NCBI GenBank assembly: GCA_002718735.1
Contig: PBFR01000009.1
Span: 3,270 to 32,063 of the forward strand
Source of the DNA: Halobacteriovoraceae bacterium
Lineage (GTDB): Bacteria > Bdellovibrionota > Bacteriovoracia > Bacteriovoracales > Bacteriovoracaceae
Direction: 5' to 3'
Length of the DNA stretch: 28,794 nucleotides
Shown: positions 15,690 through 23,077 of the stretch, one piece after another
How positions within the stretch are numbered: position 1 is the first letter of the stretch
Layout: every line of letters starts with the position of its first letter
Translations under genes and position numbers: made by a program
The notes under the pieces: model-generated
The model's database searches: none
Told to the model about the DNA's origin: nothing
The model's input: the letters and a program-made list of their open reading frames with translations, nothing else

Positions 15690-15943
15690 AGGTAAATTTA
15701 AATCGAGATGTTGTATATTTTATGGATGGGGAGAGTCTAGTAATAACAGATTTAAATGCTGATGCTCAAGTATATAAGGTAAGCGGAGCTTTAGCTAAAT
15801 TCTCATACGAGCTATTTCAAGGGGAATCTACATTTCAAGAGCTGTCTGAAAGATTTGAAAAGGATGAAATCGAGCAGGTAAGAAAATTTTTACAAGATCT
15901 TCAGTCCTTGGCCCTTGTAAAATTGGTGGAGAGTAAAGATTAG
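15686..15943 (+). CDS. PqqD-like protein (RiPP recognition element)
   Basis: An 85-residue winged-helix-like protein. The spacing of hydrophobic and Asp/Asn residues fits PqqD: LNRDVVYFMDGESLVI, then DLNADAQVYKVSG.L at about 22-35, LFQGESTFQELSERF, and a C-terminal VRKFLQDLQSLALVKL helix. PqqD-family domains bind the leader peptide of RiPP precursors and hand it to the modifying enzymes. Its ATG overlaps the hydroxylase stop (ATGA). The stop converges on the DCC gene with a 4-nt overlap. It is the strongest single reason to read 13631-15943 as a peptide-modification pathway. Confidence 0.75.
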   Translation: MKVNLNRDVVYFMDGESLVITDLNADAQVYKVSGALAKFSYELFQGESTFQELSERFEKDEIEQVRKFLQDLQSLALVKLVESKD

Positions 15944-16332
15944 TCTAAAATTTGTTGTCTTTCTCTTGGAGTTGGCAAACTACAGACGTCTTTTTTACCA
16001 AAAAGCTTAATTCGATTTTTGGCGACCAAGTCATAGAACCAGTCTCTTAGAGCTTTCGGTATAATCTTAAAAATTTGCAAAATGCTCCAGGGAAGGCCTA
16101 GCTTTGATGCAATGGTTAAAACAGCATCTGACTTGATTAGAGTCTGGGAACTTTCTACAAGGATTACGCTATCGACGTTTGCGAGTGGTTGATTTGCTAA
16201 ATATTTCTTTGCGGTCTCGCCCTGTAAAGGTGCAAAGTAAAATGTCTGCAGCTTATCAGCTTTTAAGACAAAACCAACAAAGGAATCGCAAAGAGCGCAA
16301 TCGCCATCAAAAAAAATTATAGGTTTTTCCAT
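15940..16332 (-). CDS. DCC-family thiol-disulfide oxidoreductase (DUF393)
   Basis: A small cytoplasmic thioredoxin-like protein of 130 residues. The family signature FFDGDCALCD holds the redox CxxC at C12/C15, followed by FAPLQGETAKKYL and an LVAKNRIKLFG C-terminal part. The stop overlaps the PqqD-like gene by 4 nt tail to tail. I start at ATG 16332, whose first base is the last base of the methyltransferase TGA (TGATG), so the pair is translationally coupled; GTG 16335 is possible. It may be part of the peptide pathway on the opposite strand, but that is only proximity. Confidence 0.85.
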   Translation of the reverse strand: MEKPIIFFDGDCALCDSFVGFVLKADKLQTFYFAPLQGETAKKYLANQPLANVDSVILVESSQTLIKSDAVLTIASKLGLPWSILQIFKIIPKALRDWFYDLVAKNRIKLFGKKDVCSLPTPRERQQILD

Positions 16333-17141
16333 CACGAAATACTCGCTACATCTGACTCACTTAACTCTTTGAGCTTTTTTGCGATGATTGCAACATAGTA
16401 AATAGGTTCACCGCCAATATTTAAACGGTGCTGATATCTTTTATAAAGTTCAATTTCCAATATTTCTTCATTAAGCATATATTGAATTAATTTCGAGAAT
16501 TTACTTTCATGGCCTGATTTTAAGAAGTCCGACCTTATATTGAACGCGACGTACCCATTGAGTTCAATAACGTCATATGCGTTGTAAAATGCCAAAGGTG
16601 GAATATCTCCGAATCCCAAAGCTGCTACGACCGTTAACGCATTAAACTTATATTCTTTCAGATACTTGCTTTGTTCTTCTGTAAGGTTGGTTAGGTCCGC
16701 CACTAAATAATTGTCATAAACCCATGGACGATCTCTCATCGCGGCTTTTTTAGCTGCTGGGATAATGTCAACTCCAACGATATTTCTGATGCCAAGGCCC
16801 TGCAAGGCCTCTCCTTCCATGCCATTGCCTGCACCAAAATCTAGAACTCTTAAATCTTCAGGCTTTTGATTTTGTTCGTTTAGGACGTCTCCTAGGAGGT
16901 TAGTGACCCTGTTGGGACTATTGCACATCAACGTTCTATAAAAAAGAGTCTCATAAAGCCCAGGGACAGAGTAGACATCTGTGTAATCATGAAAGCGAAT
17001 CTTAGTCCATTTATCTTCTATGAGAACCTCACACCACTCTTCGTCTTGTTCCAACTCTGCGATCTTTGGAAATCGAATAGGATAAGGCCCGTTATTTATG
17101 ACATTTTCAAATGGTTTGGATGTAAGTTTGCTTTCGCTCAT
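16332..17141 (-). CDS. SAM-dependent class I methyltransferase
   Basis: The SAM-binding motif I, VLDFGAGNGMEGE (99-111), is followed by the acidic VGVDIIP at the end of strand 2 and a VVAALGFGDIP segment. The first 95 residues are extra and lack a known domain. At 269 residues it is a plausible small-molecule or peptide methyltransferase; the substrate is unknown. GAGG lies just before ATG 17141. It is followed by the DCC gene (1-nt overlap) and faces away from the short lipoprotein at 17249. I cannot say whether it works with the neighbouring peptide cluster. Confidence 0.8.
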   Translation of the reverse strand: MSESKLTSKPFENVINNGPYPIRFPKIAELEQDEEWCEVLIEDKWTKIRFHDYTDVYSVPGLYETLFYRTLMCNSPNRVTNLLGDVLNEQNQKPEDLRVLDFGAGNGMEGEALQGLGIRNIVGVDIIPAAKKAAMRDRPWVYDNYLVADLTNLTEEQSKYLKEYKFNALTVVAALGFGDIPPLAFYNAYDVIELNGYVAFNIRSDFLKSGHESKFSKLIQYMLNEEILEIELYKRYQHRLNIGGEPIYYVAIIAKKLKELSESDVASIS

Positions 17142-17248
17142 GAATCCTCACTAGCAGTTATAAGTTTACCTTCATATCTTGCCTAACTTTATCCCATGAA
17201 ACAAGTCTAGATATGCCATAGGGTACGCGGCCTGCATTAATTAACCTC

Positions 17249-17464
17249 ATGTGCTGGAAAGTATATCAACATTATTTGAGTGTTTTTGTCATTCTGCTTA
17301 GTGGATTTTCGTGTAGTAGTTCACCCCCTAAACGGTTTCAAGAGGTGGAGGATAATAAAAAGAAAACAGAACAGGAGTTACTGCTAGAGGAGTACGAAGC
17401 CCCCTTTGATGTGACTCGAGAATATAGACCTGGTGACTGGGAATATGACTTTTATGAATACTAA
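17249..17464 (+). CDS. small acidic lipoprotein
   Basis: A 71-residue protein with an N-terminal hydrophobic stretch ending in LLSGFSC, which serves as a lipobox (Cys near 22). The mature part is charged (EDNKKKTEQELLLEEYE) with an aromatic/acidic tail. No family is recognised. The ATG 17249 has no clear SD, with TTAATT 6 nt upstream. The following gene starts inside its last codons. It may be a secretion or surface accessory; function unknown. Confidence 0.65.
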   Translation: MCWKVYQHYLSVFVILLSGFSCSSSPPKRFQEVEDNKKKTEQELLLEEYEAPFDVTREYRPGDWEYDFYEY

Positions 17465-17822
17465 GGCTTTTTTTTATATAATTTTGTTTTTTGCTTTAAT
17501 TAATCAATCTACAATTTCCAAAGTTAAAATAACGGGAAAAGTATTTGAAGGAAAAATACTGAAAGTTAAAGAAGTGCTGTTTAAGGATTCATCTCAAAAA
17601 AATATTGTGGTTTTAATGAAAACTCCAAGGGGACATCAAGAGATGATTGTTGACCTGGGGGACTCTGAAAGAATTAAGGAACAAGCACAGACAGGAACAA
17701 AGCTTAAAGTTGAAGGAATTATTATTAAAATAGAAAATAAGGAATTCTTACTTGCAAAAAGAGTGGCGGTTGGCAAAAGACTGTTAAAAGTAAATAAGGG
17801 CCGAAAGTTAAGGAGGCCCTAG
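17454..17822 (+). CDS. small exported protein of unknown function
   Basis: A 122-residue protein starting with a signal peptide (MNTKAFFYIILFFALINQST). The mature part is Lys-rich and beta-like, with VKITGKVFEGKILKVKEVLF resembling an OB/beta-barrel strand pattern and TGTKLKVEGIII later; the C-terminus is very basic (GKRLLKVNKGRKLRRP). Alternative starts are ATG 17445 and GTG 17433. It overlaps the end of the small lipoprotein gene (stop at 17464), so coupled translation is likely. Its stop overlaps the converging gene by 4 nt. A nucleic-acid or polysaccharide interaction is a guess. Confidence 0.7.
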   Translation: MNTKAFFYIILFFALINQSTISKVKITGKVFEGKILKVKEVLFKDSSQKNIVVLMKTPRGHQEMIVDLGDSERIKEQAQTGTKLKVEGIIIKIENKEFLLAKRVAVGKRLLKVNKGRKLRRP

Positions 17823-18175
17823 TCTTTTAAAACGAGAACACCATCTGGGCCATGTAGACTAAGTATGATAGGCAAGCTCTCACTAAAAACTTCATTAATA
17901 TCAAACCTTAGGTCCTGTGTGATTTCTTCCTCATCGAGGAACTGATGATCCAGTCTCAGCAGGGTCGCGGAGCATTGAACCGGGAAACTCTCTTTGCAAC
18001 TTAAATAAGGAACCAATTGAAATTTTGCAGGATTAAACCCCTCTGGATAGCGTACTTTGATATTAATCTCGCTTCCACTCAAATGTGCATCTTCTATTTT
18101 GAAGTTTTTAGTAAAGTCGTATGACATGACTGAAGAGCAATATGTAATCAATGTTGCTATTAGTAATTTGATCAT
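17819..18175 (-). CDS. small exported protein of unknown function
   Basis: A 118-residue protein with a signal peptide (MIKLLIATLITYCSSVMS) and a beta-rich mature part containing two cysteines near residues 60 and 68, possibly a disulfide (SCKESFPVQC). GGAGG is placed 6 nt before ATG 18175. No family is recognised. It converges on the upstream plus-strand gene with a 4-nt overlap; no terminator separates them. The mature protein is probably periplasmic. Confidence 0.7.
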   Translation of the reverse strand: MIKLLIATLITYCSSVMSYDFTKNFKIEDAHLSGSEINIKVRYPEGFNPAKFQLVPYLSCKESFPVQCSATLLRLDHQFLDEEEITQDLRFDINEVFSESLPIILSLHGPDGVLVLKD

Positions 18176-18246
18176 TGCAAACCTCCATCTGGGTATCTCA
18201 TTCTACACCTGGGCAACTTTTAAATATATACTGGTATAGCTAAAGT

Positions 18247-18414
18247 CTAATCGCTAGATTCCTTTTCTTCTGGAAGAACTTGAATGATATCGTTTTCATC
18301 TTCGACTTGTTCCCTTTGTTGATTGAATTCACCTCTGTCATACCTTTTTTCATTCCACATATCGCCGCAACTCACAAACATCAAGGTGCATATTACAAAT
18401 GTTAGGCCCTTCAT
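18247..18414 (-). CDS. 55-aa lipoprotein
   Basis: A short gene found by reading the minus strand. It encodes MKGLTFVICTLMFVSCGDMW followed by a charged, acidic tail ending EEKESSD. FVSC is a good lipobox (Cys16) and AGGAG is set before ATG 18414. The SD is part of a near-palindrome (CTCCTTT at 18420-18426, AAAGGAG at 18428-18434). It lies 32 nt past the desaturase stop on the same strand and could be the last gene of that operon. No family is recognised. Confidence 0.65.
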   Translation of the reverse strand: MKGLTFVICTLMFVSCGDMWNEKRYDRGEFNQQREQVEDENDIIQVLPEEKESSD

Positions 18415-18446
18415 AAAAACTCCTTTAAAAGGAGATTCTGCAAGAT

Positions 18447-19265
18447 TTAGTCCGGCCTAGAAATTTGACCTTTCCAGTAGTTTTTTTGCTTCTTAAAGGG
18501 CATAAGTAGCAGGTTCTTAATCCGGTTATCTTCTGGGGACATATATCCCGGAACACCGATGACAACTTTTTTAAAGTTAGCATTTTCAGTGAAAGTGTTA
18601 TGAATTCGATCCCAAAAGCTGAAAACTACCGAATAGTTGGAATCTGTTTCATTCCGAAATTGAGAGTGATGCATTTCATGCATTCGTGGTGTAACTATGA
18701 AGAACTTAAGAGAGTTGTCAATGGTCAGTGGTAGCCTAATATTACTATGATGGAACAGCGTGGCCATTTGGAAAACAAATTCATATGACAAAAAAACAAG
18801 TAATGTTGGGCCTATTAAGAGCATTTGCAAAAAACGAAATATTGATGATATTGCAACCTCAGCTAAATGGAATCGAAAGCCTGTAGATGCATCCATATCT
18901 TGATCGATATGATGAATGTTATGAAACCTCCAAAGAAAATTAATTTTATGGTTTAATCTGTGCCAGTAATAGAAGGTAACATCCATTAATAAGAAACCTG
19001 CTACAAACTGTACGCTTGGCAGGGAAGGTAAAAAATTCAATACGCCCCAATTAAAATCAAAGGCAAATAGTATGGAAGGTCTAACAGTTAGAGAAGCAGT
19101 GATATAAGTTAAGAGGGCCATAGAACTATTCACAAACAGACGCTTTTTAAAATTTTGTTTGTGCTTTACCAGAGGAAACTTCAATTGAATCAAGATTAAA
19201 CTAAGGCCAAATAAGACCAATAAGCCTATTAGCAGTGGTTTATTCATTAGAAACGATTCACTCAT
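18447..19265 (-). CDS. sterol desaturase / fatty acid hydroxylase family protein
   Basis: An integral inner-membrane di-iron oxygenase-like protein. Hydrophobic segments flank histidine clusters in the family order: HRLNH (102-106), HNIHH (115-119), a lone His near 133, HH (172-173), and HEMHH (196-200). These are the expected iron ligands. The lipid or sterol substrate and the reaction (hydroxylation or desaturation) are not determined by sequence. It starts with an ATGA overlap onto the DoxX-like gene. It is the fourth of four minus-strand genes controlled by the operator near 22564; the mixture suggests membrane-lipid or redox work. Confidence 0.88.
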   Translation of the reverse strand: MSESFLMNKPLLIGLLVLFGLSLILIQLKFPLVKHKQNFKKRLFVNSSMALLTYITASLTVRPSILFAFDFNWGVLNFLPSLPSVQFVAGFLLMDVTFYYWHRLNHKINFLWRFHNIHHIDQDMDASTGFRFHLAEVAISSIFRFLQMLLIGPTLLVFLSYEFVFQMATLFHHSNIRLPLTIDNSLKFFIVTPRMHEMHHSQFRNETDSNYSVVFSFWDRIHNTFTENANFKKVVIGVPGYMSPEDNRIKNLLLMPFKKQKNYWKGQISRPD

Positions 19266-19654
19266 TTTAGAGTTAAGAATGTGTCTTCACTTCTTAACAT
19301 GTATAGGCCAATACAGGCCGCCAACATTGGCCAAGCTGCAAAGAAAAGTAGGTTAGACCATGGATCTAGGTATTTTTGTAAAGCTGAAAAAGTTGATACT
19401 GCATGCAGTATTAGGATGGCACCGTAACTAACTCGTTTGAATATGCCTAAGACAAACATGATGACAATCAGCATCTGTATTGACCCAACAATGTAAATAC
19501 CTGTAGAGTTCATTTCAGATATAAAATAAAATTTTTTCCATACCGCCATCGCGTGTTGAGGATTGATAAACTTATCCATTGTCCACATAAACATAACTAG
19601 AAATACGGAAACCCTTAGCAAAAATAGGGTTAGTTTTAACTTTGATGTGCTCAT
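19262..19654 (-). CDS. DoxX-like small membrane protein
   Basis: A 130-residue protein with four predicted transmembrane helices. The N-terminal FLLRVSVFLVMFMWTMDKFINP resembles the start of DoxX proteins, which carry R and W...DKF.NP. The family has been linked to membrane redox and respiratory or detoxification partners. AAGGAG precedes ATG 19654. It follows the TVP38-flavoprotein fusion by 3 nt and overlaps the desaturase by 4 nt. DoxX identity is by pattern and only moderate. Confidence 0.7.
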   Translation of the reverse strand: MSTSKLKLTLFLLRVSVFLVMFMWTMDKFINPQHAMAVWKKFYFISEMNSTGIYIVGSIQMLIVIMFVLGIFKRVSYGAILILHAVSTFSALQKYLDPWSNLLFFAAWPMLAACIGLYMLRSEDTFLTLK

Positions 19655-19657
19655 GAT

Positions 19658-21799
19658 TTAACTCCTTCTAAACTTGTGGAATTTCTCCACCACCTTAAGA
19701 AGTTTTTCTGGTTTGTTGGCCTGCTTCCACTGGCCGGCTAAATATTTATTAGCCTCAGGGTAGCTGGGATAAAGATGAATTGTACCTAAGATCTTATTTA
19801 ATCCCAAGTTATGCTTCATCGCTAAAGTGAACTCTGCAATTAAATCTGCAGCATGTGTGCCAACTATTGTAACTCCTAGGATCTTGTCTTTTCCTTTGAC
19901 TGTAATGGCCTTAATAAATCCGAAATCTTCTGAGTCAGCTATTGCACGGTCAAGATCGTCTAGTCCATATGTGGTTACATCATACTCAATTCCTTTACTC
20001 AGAGCTTCTTGTTCGTTAAGTCCAACCCTTGCAACTTCTGGGTCAATAAAAGTACACCAAGGTATACAGGAGTAATCCACTTTGAACTTCTTAAGTGGTG
20101 AGAAAAGTGCATTAACACTTGCGTACCACGCCTGGTGGGAGGCTGTATGTGTAAATTGATAAGGCCCCGCAACATCTCCACAAGCATAGATGTTTGGAAA
20201 GTTTGTTTGAAGGTATTTATTGGTGGCAATCGTTTTGTTACTTTCAAGCTTTACTCCGATTGTCTCAAGCCCGAATCCATCCACATTGGGGGTCCTGCCC
20301 AGTGCCAATAAAACCTTGGAAAATTCTAATCTGACCTCTCCGTCGGGACCATCGCAAATCAAAAAGTCTTTATCTTGTCCACTTTCAAATCGCTTGGCCT
20401 TGTGAGCACACTTTACAACTATTCCTTCGCTTGAAAACTTCTTGTGAACAAAGTCAGATACATCCTGGTCTTCAACTTTCATTAGTCTTTCGCCCATTTC
20501 AACGATCGTAACGTTTGATCCCAATCTACTAAAGGCCTGTGCCATTTCACAACCAATAGGGCCTCCACCTAGAACGACAAGGTTCTCAGGAAGCTTGGAA
20601 ATGCTCCAAAGGTTGTCACTTGTTAAATAATCAATCTCATCAATTCCTTGAATTGGAGGTACACTTGGCCTTGCTCCTGTGGCGATTACAATATTTTTAG
20701 ATCTTAGGACTTGGCCATTGACCTTAACCTCCCAGGGACTTAATATTTGAGCTTTCCCTTTATGGCAATCTACTCCCAAGGACGTGTATCGTTCTACCGA
20801 GTCATGCGGTTCTATGTCTTGTATAACTTTCTTTACTCTTGTCATTACTTTTTCAAAGTCTACTGAGGGGGTTGAAGAGGATATACCAAACTTCTCAGAG
20901 TGCTTTATTTGATCTACGATCTTACTACTCTTTATTAATGCTTTGCTGGGTACACAGCCGGTGTTTAAACAGTCTCCACCCATTTTATGTTTTTCTATGA
21001 GGGCAACTTTTGCCTTAACAGCTGCAGCTATATAGGATGTAACTAGTCCACCGGAGCCAGCTCCAATCGCAATTACATTATAATCAAATCTCTTGGGTCT
21101 CTTAAATCCCTTATATACTTTTCTCTTTTTAACGGTTGAAAGAATAAAGTTTGCGATGAGGGGAAATAGGCCCAGTAGTGTAAAGGATAAAACTATTGTT
21201 GGATTTAAGATGTCGGAGAGACTGTTAATTTTACTTAGTTGCTTTCCCGCATTAACATACACGAAAGTGCCAGGTAGCATACCTAACTGGCTGACCCAAT
21301 AAAAACTTAATAACTTCATGGGAGTGAGTCCCATCACCAGGTTAATTACAAAGAAAGGGAATATAGGGATTAACCTCAGGGAGAGCAGGTATATCTTTCC
21401 CTCTCTTTCGATTCCTTTTTCTATCTCATCCATCTTTTCTCTGAATCTTTCTTTAACCCAGTCTTGAAGGACGAATCTACTAACAAGGAATGCAATACTT
21501 GCTCCAATCGTGCTTGCAAAGGATATTAAAAGTAATCCTTTGAATAGGCCAAAGAGAAAACCTCCCGCAAGAGTTAGCACTGCAGCCCCCGGTATCGATA
21601 GGGCCGTTACACAAACGTAAACTAAGAAGAATGCTCCCAGTGAAAGAACGAGATTCTCATTGGAGTAAGATTTTAAATCATTTGCGTTTTGTTTTAAAAA
21701 ATCTAAGGATAGGTAATCAGAAAGGTTGAAGTAATTGTATGAAAAAACAATCCCTAAAATTGCTAAGATAAGAATAAGTAGCTTCTTCTTTGTTTTCAT
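19658..21799 (-). CDS. TVP38/DedA-type membrane domain fused to NAD(P)/FAD oxidoreductase
   Basis: A 713-residue fusion. Residues 1-230 form an integral membrane domain with the VTT/TVP38 pattern (SIPGAAVLTLAGGFLFGLF near 68-86 and a long hydrophobic stretch). From about 238 a class I pyridine-nucleotide-disulfide flavoprotein begins: FAD-binding GAGSGG, the redox pair GGDCLNTGCVPSK (C277/C282), an NAD(P)-binding GGGPIGCE, and a C-terminal dimerisation part ending TIHLYPSYPEANKY. The catalytic His of the canonical HPT motif is Tyr here, as in mercuric-reductase-like members, with the Glu kept. ATG abuts the DUF547 stop. The substrate is unknown; it is probably a membrane-tethered reductase. 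Confidence 0.85.
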   Translation of the reverse strand: MKTKKKLLILILAILGIVFSYNYFNLSDYLSLDFLKQNANDLKSYSNENLVLSLGAFFLVYVCVTALSIPGAAVLTLAGGFLFGLFKGLLLISFASTIGASIAFLVSRFVLQDWVKERFREKMDEIEKGIEREGKIYLLSLRLIPIFPFFVINLVMGLTPMKLLSFYWVSQLGMLPGTFVYVNAGKQLSKINSLSDILNPTIVLSFTLLGLFPLIANFILSTVKKRKVYKGFKRPKRFDYNVIAIGAGSGGLVTSYIAAAVKAKVALIEKHKMGGDCLNTGCVPSKALIKSSKIVDQIKHSEKFGISSSTPSVDFEKVMTRVKKVIQDIEPHDSVERYTSLGVDCHKGKAQILSPWEVKVNGQVLRSKNIVIATGARPSVPPIQGIDEIDYLTSDNLWSISKLPENLVVLGGGPIGCEMAQAFSRLGSNVTIVEMGERLMKVEDQDVSDFVHKKFSSEGIVVKCAHKAKRFESGQDKDFLICDGPDGEVRLEFSKVLLALGRTPNVDGFGLETIGVKLESNKTIATNKYLQTNFPNIYACGDVAGPYQFTHTASHQAWYASVNALFSPLKKFKVDYSCIPWCTFIDPEVARVGLNEQEALSKGIEYDVTTYGLDDLDRAIADSEDFGFIKAITVKGKDKILGVTIVGTHAADLIAEFTLAMKHNLGLNKILGTIHLYPSYPEANKYLAGQWKQANKPEKLLKVVEKFHKFRRS

Positions 21800-22564
21800 C
21801 TATTTGCCTTTATGTTCATTTAGAGACCAATCATAGTCTGTGTAATCAATTGATGACGTTCTTAATTTTTTTAGTGGGGTGTTTAAATCCATATGTCGAT
21901 TGAGAAATTTTTTCAAATCCAACTCAGAACCAAAATCTTCATCATACCACTTGAAGATTTTTGAAATTTCAAATTCATTTTTGTCGGGGAGGTACCTGTT
22001 TCTATTTGAATCTTTTAAAAAAGTTTTTGTTGCCTCTTCCAAATTCTTTTCAAGATTAGTCGCCGTGTATGCTATAGCTTGTAACTTTGGGCAACCTATA
22101 GATGCACAGACTACTGCAAAATGAATTCGTGGCTCTTTAAATTCTTTTCTAATTATTTCATGTTCGATTTGGTCTAAATGCATCTTCTCTTCAAGTAAAC
22201 TGAAGAAGCGTAGCTTCCAGGGAGAACTAAATAGGCCACCTATATCTTTTATGCTATCAACTGGATAGTGATCTAAGATCAATTTTATAGTGAAAGCATT
22301 GTAGGCATTTATTAAGAATGCAAGTTGTTGATCTTTTTTCCAATTTTTATAGTGGACTCGTTTTACACTGCTAAGTTTAATTAGGTACTCATTAAGTTGC
22401 TCGGGTTGTGCTTTTAGTGCTTTGTAGTTTATCGAAGATGTTGGACCTAAATCTTTTAGGTGTGTGCTAAGAATTTTTGTAAACACCTGGTGAGTATGGT
22501 CAAACTCTTCAGCCGCTAAATTGGTACATAAGACAAATAAAAATAGAATTATTGATTTTTTCAT
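21800..22564 (-). CDS. DUF547 exported protein
   Basis: Begins with a signal peptide (MKKSIILFLFVLCTNLAA). The DUF547 hallmarks are present: AFLINAYNAF (82-91), the LFSSPWKL and HLDQIEH segments, and VCASIGCP (152-159). The family's function is unknown, though it occurs beside lipid and redox genes in many bacteria. The first base of its ATG lies within the 22-bp palindrome that fills the space to the MarR-type gene, so it has no room for a Shine-Dalgarno site. It is the first gene of the four-gene minus-strand operon. Confidence 0.88.
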   Translation of the reverse strand: MKKSIILFLFVLCTNLAAEEFDHTHQVFTKILSTHLKDLGPTSSINYKALKAQPEQLNEYLIKLSSVKRVHYKNWKKDQQLAFLINAYNAFTIKLILDHYPVDSIKDIGGLFSSPWKLRFFSLLEEKMHLDQIEHEIIRKEFKEPRIHFAVVCASIGCPKLQAIAYTATNLEKNLEEATKTFLKDSNRNRYLPDKNEFEISKIFKWYDEDFGSELDLKKFLNRHMDLNTPLKKLRTSSIDYTDYDWSLNEHKGK

Positions 22565-22585
22565 AATGTTTATATATAAACATTA
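22564..22585. promoter_or_regulatory. 22-bp perfect palindrome, probable MarR-type operator
   Basis: Half-site TAATGTTTATA (22564-22574) is followed by its exact reverse complement (22575-22585). It fills the spacer between the divergent DUF547 and MarR-type genes and includes the first base of the DUF547 ATG. The length and symmetry suit a MarR dimer, and a bound repressor would block both promoters. Autoregulation is inferred. Confidence 0.75.
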
Positions 22586-22609
22586 AAAACCTAAGGCAAG
22601 TGAATTTTA

Positions 22610-23050
22610 ATGAAGAGTCCAGAGTCCAACAATCATAAAAAAATGCTCAAACTATTAAACGATCCCAAGGTGCAGGCCTGGAGAGCTGTCATGTCTACGT
22701 TCGAAGGAGTAATTGAGCTACTAGAAAAGCAGCTAAGTGAGCAAGGTATACATATTTCTAGATTTTTAATAATGTTCCATCTGTATTTTGAAGGGTCTCT
22801 TTCCGCTGTTGAGCTCGCTAGAAAACTTAGGGTCACCCGTGGAAATATATCTACCTTTATAAAAAGACTAGAGGCAGATGACCAGATCGAAATCTGTGCT
22901 TCCAGTCCCAGTGAGTCGAGACCTAAGTATTGTCTAACTGATTCTGCTTCGGCTGATTTTGAACCTATATTTACAAATCATGCCGAGCTTGTAAAAAAAT
23001 TGATACCTGGTTTAAGCAAGGACTTAAAAGCTAAGCTTGAAAAGATTTAA
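22610..23050 (+). CDS. MarR-family-like transcriptional regulator
   Basis: A 146-residue winged-helix protein. The recognition segment runs about 60-90: LSAVELARKLRVTRGNISTF then IKRLEADDQIE, with the beta-wing CASSPSESRPKYCLT after it. N- and C-terminal helices would dimerise. It faces the DUF547-to-desaturase operon across a perfect palindrome, so it very probably represses that operon and itself. No ligand is deducible; such regulators often respond to small aromatics or redox signals. A GC-rich hairpin follows its stop. There is no SD at the ATG. Confidence 0.8.
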   Translation: MKSPESNNHKKMLKLLNDPKVQAWRAVMSTFEGVIELLEKQLSEQGIHISRFLIMFHLYFEGSLSAVELARKLRVTRGNISTFIKRLEADDQIEICASSPSESRPKYCLTDSASADFEPIFTNHAELVKKLIPGLSKDLKAKLEKI

Positions 23051-23070
23051 GCGGCGAGCTTTCGCCGCTT
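23049..23070. terminator. stem-loop after the MarR-type gene
   Basis: AAGCGGCGA (23049-23057) pairs perfectly with TCGCCGCTT (23062-23070) across a GCTT tetraloop, starting within the TAA stop codon. There is no T-run on the plus strand and only a weak one on the minus strand. It lies 8 nt from the 23078 gene stop, so it may serve both genes. Confidence 0.6.
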
Positions 23071-23077
23071 GATGAGT

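Noticed and set aside
15940..15943. Possible frameshift or fusion between PqqD-like and DCC genes
   Set aside because: They are on opposite strands with in-frame stops; the 4-nt overlap is a normal convergent junction.
17433..17454. Treating the small lipoprotein and the following exported protein as one frameshifted gene
   Set aside because: Each has its own signal sequence and its own stop; the overlap fits coupled translation.
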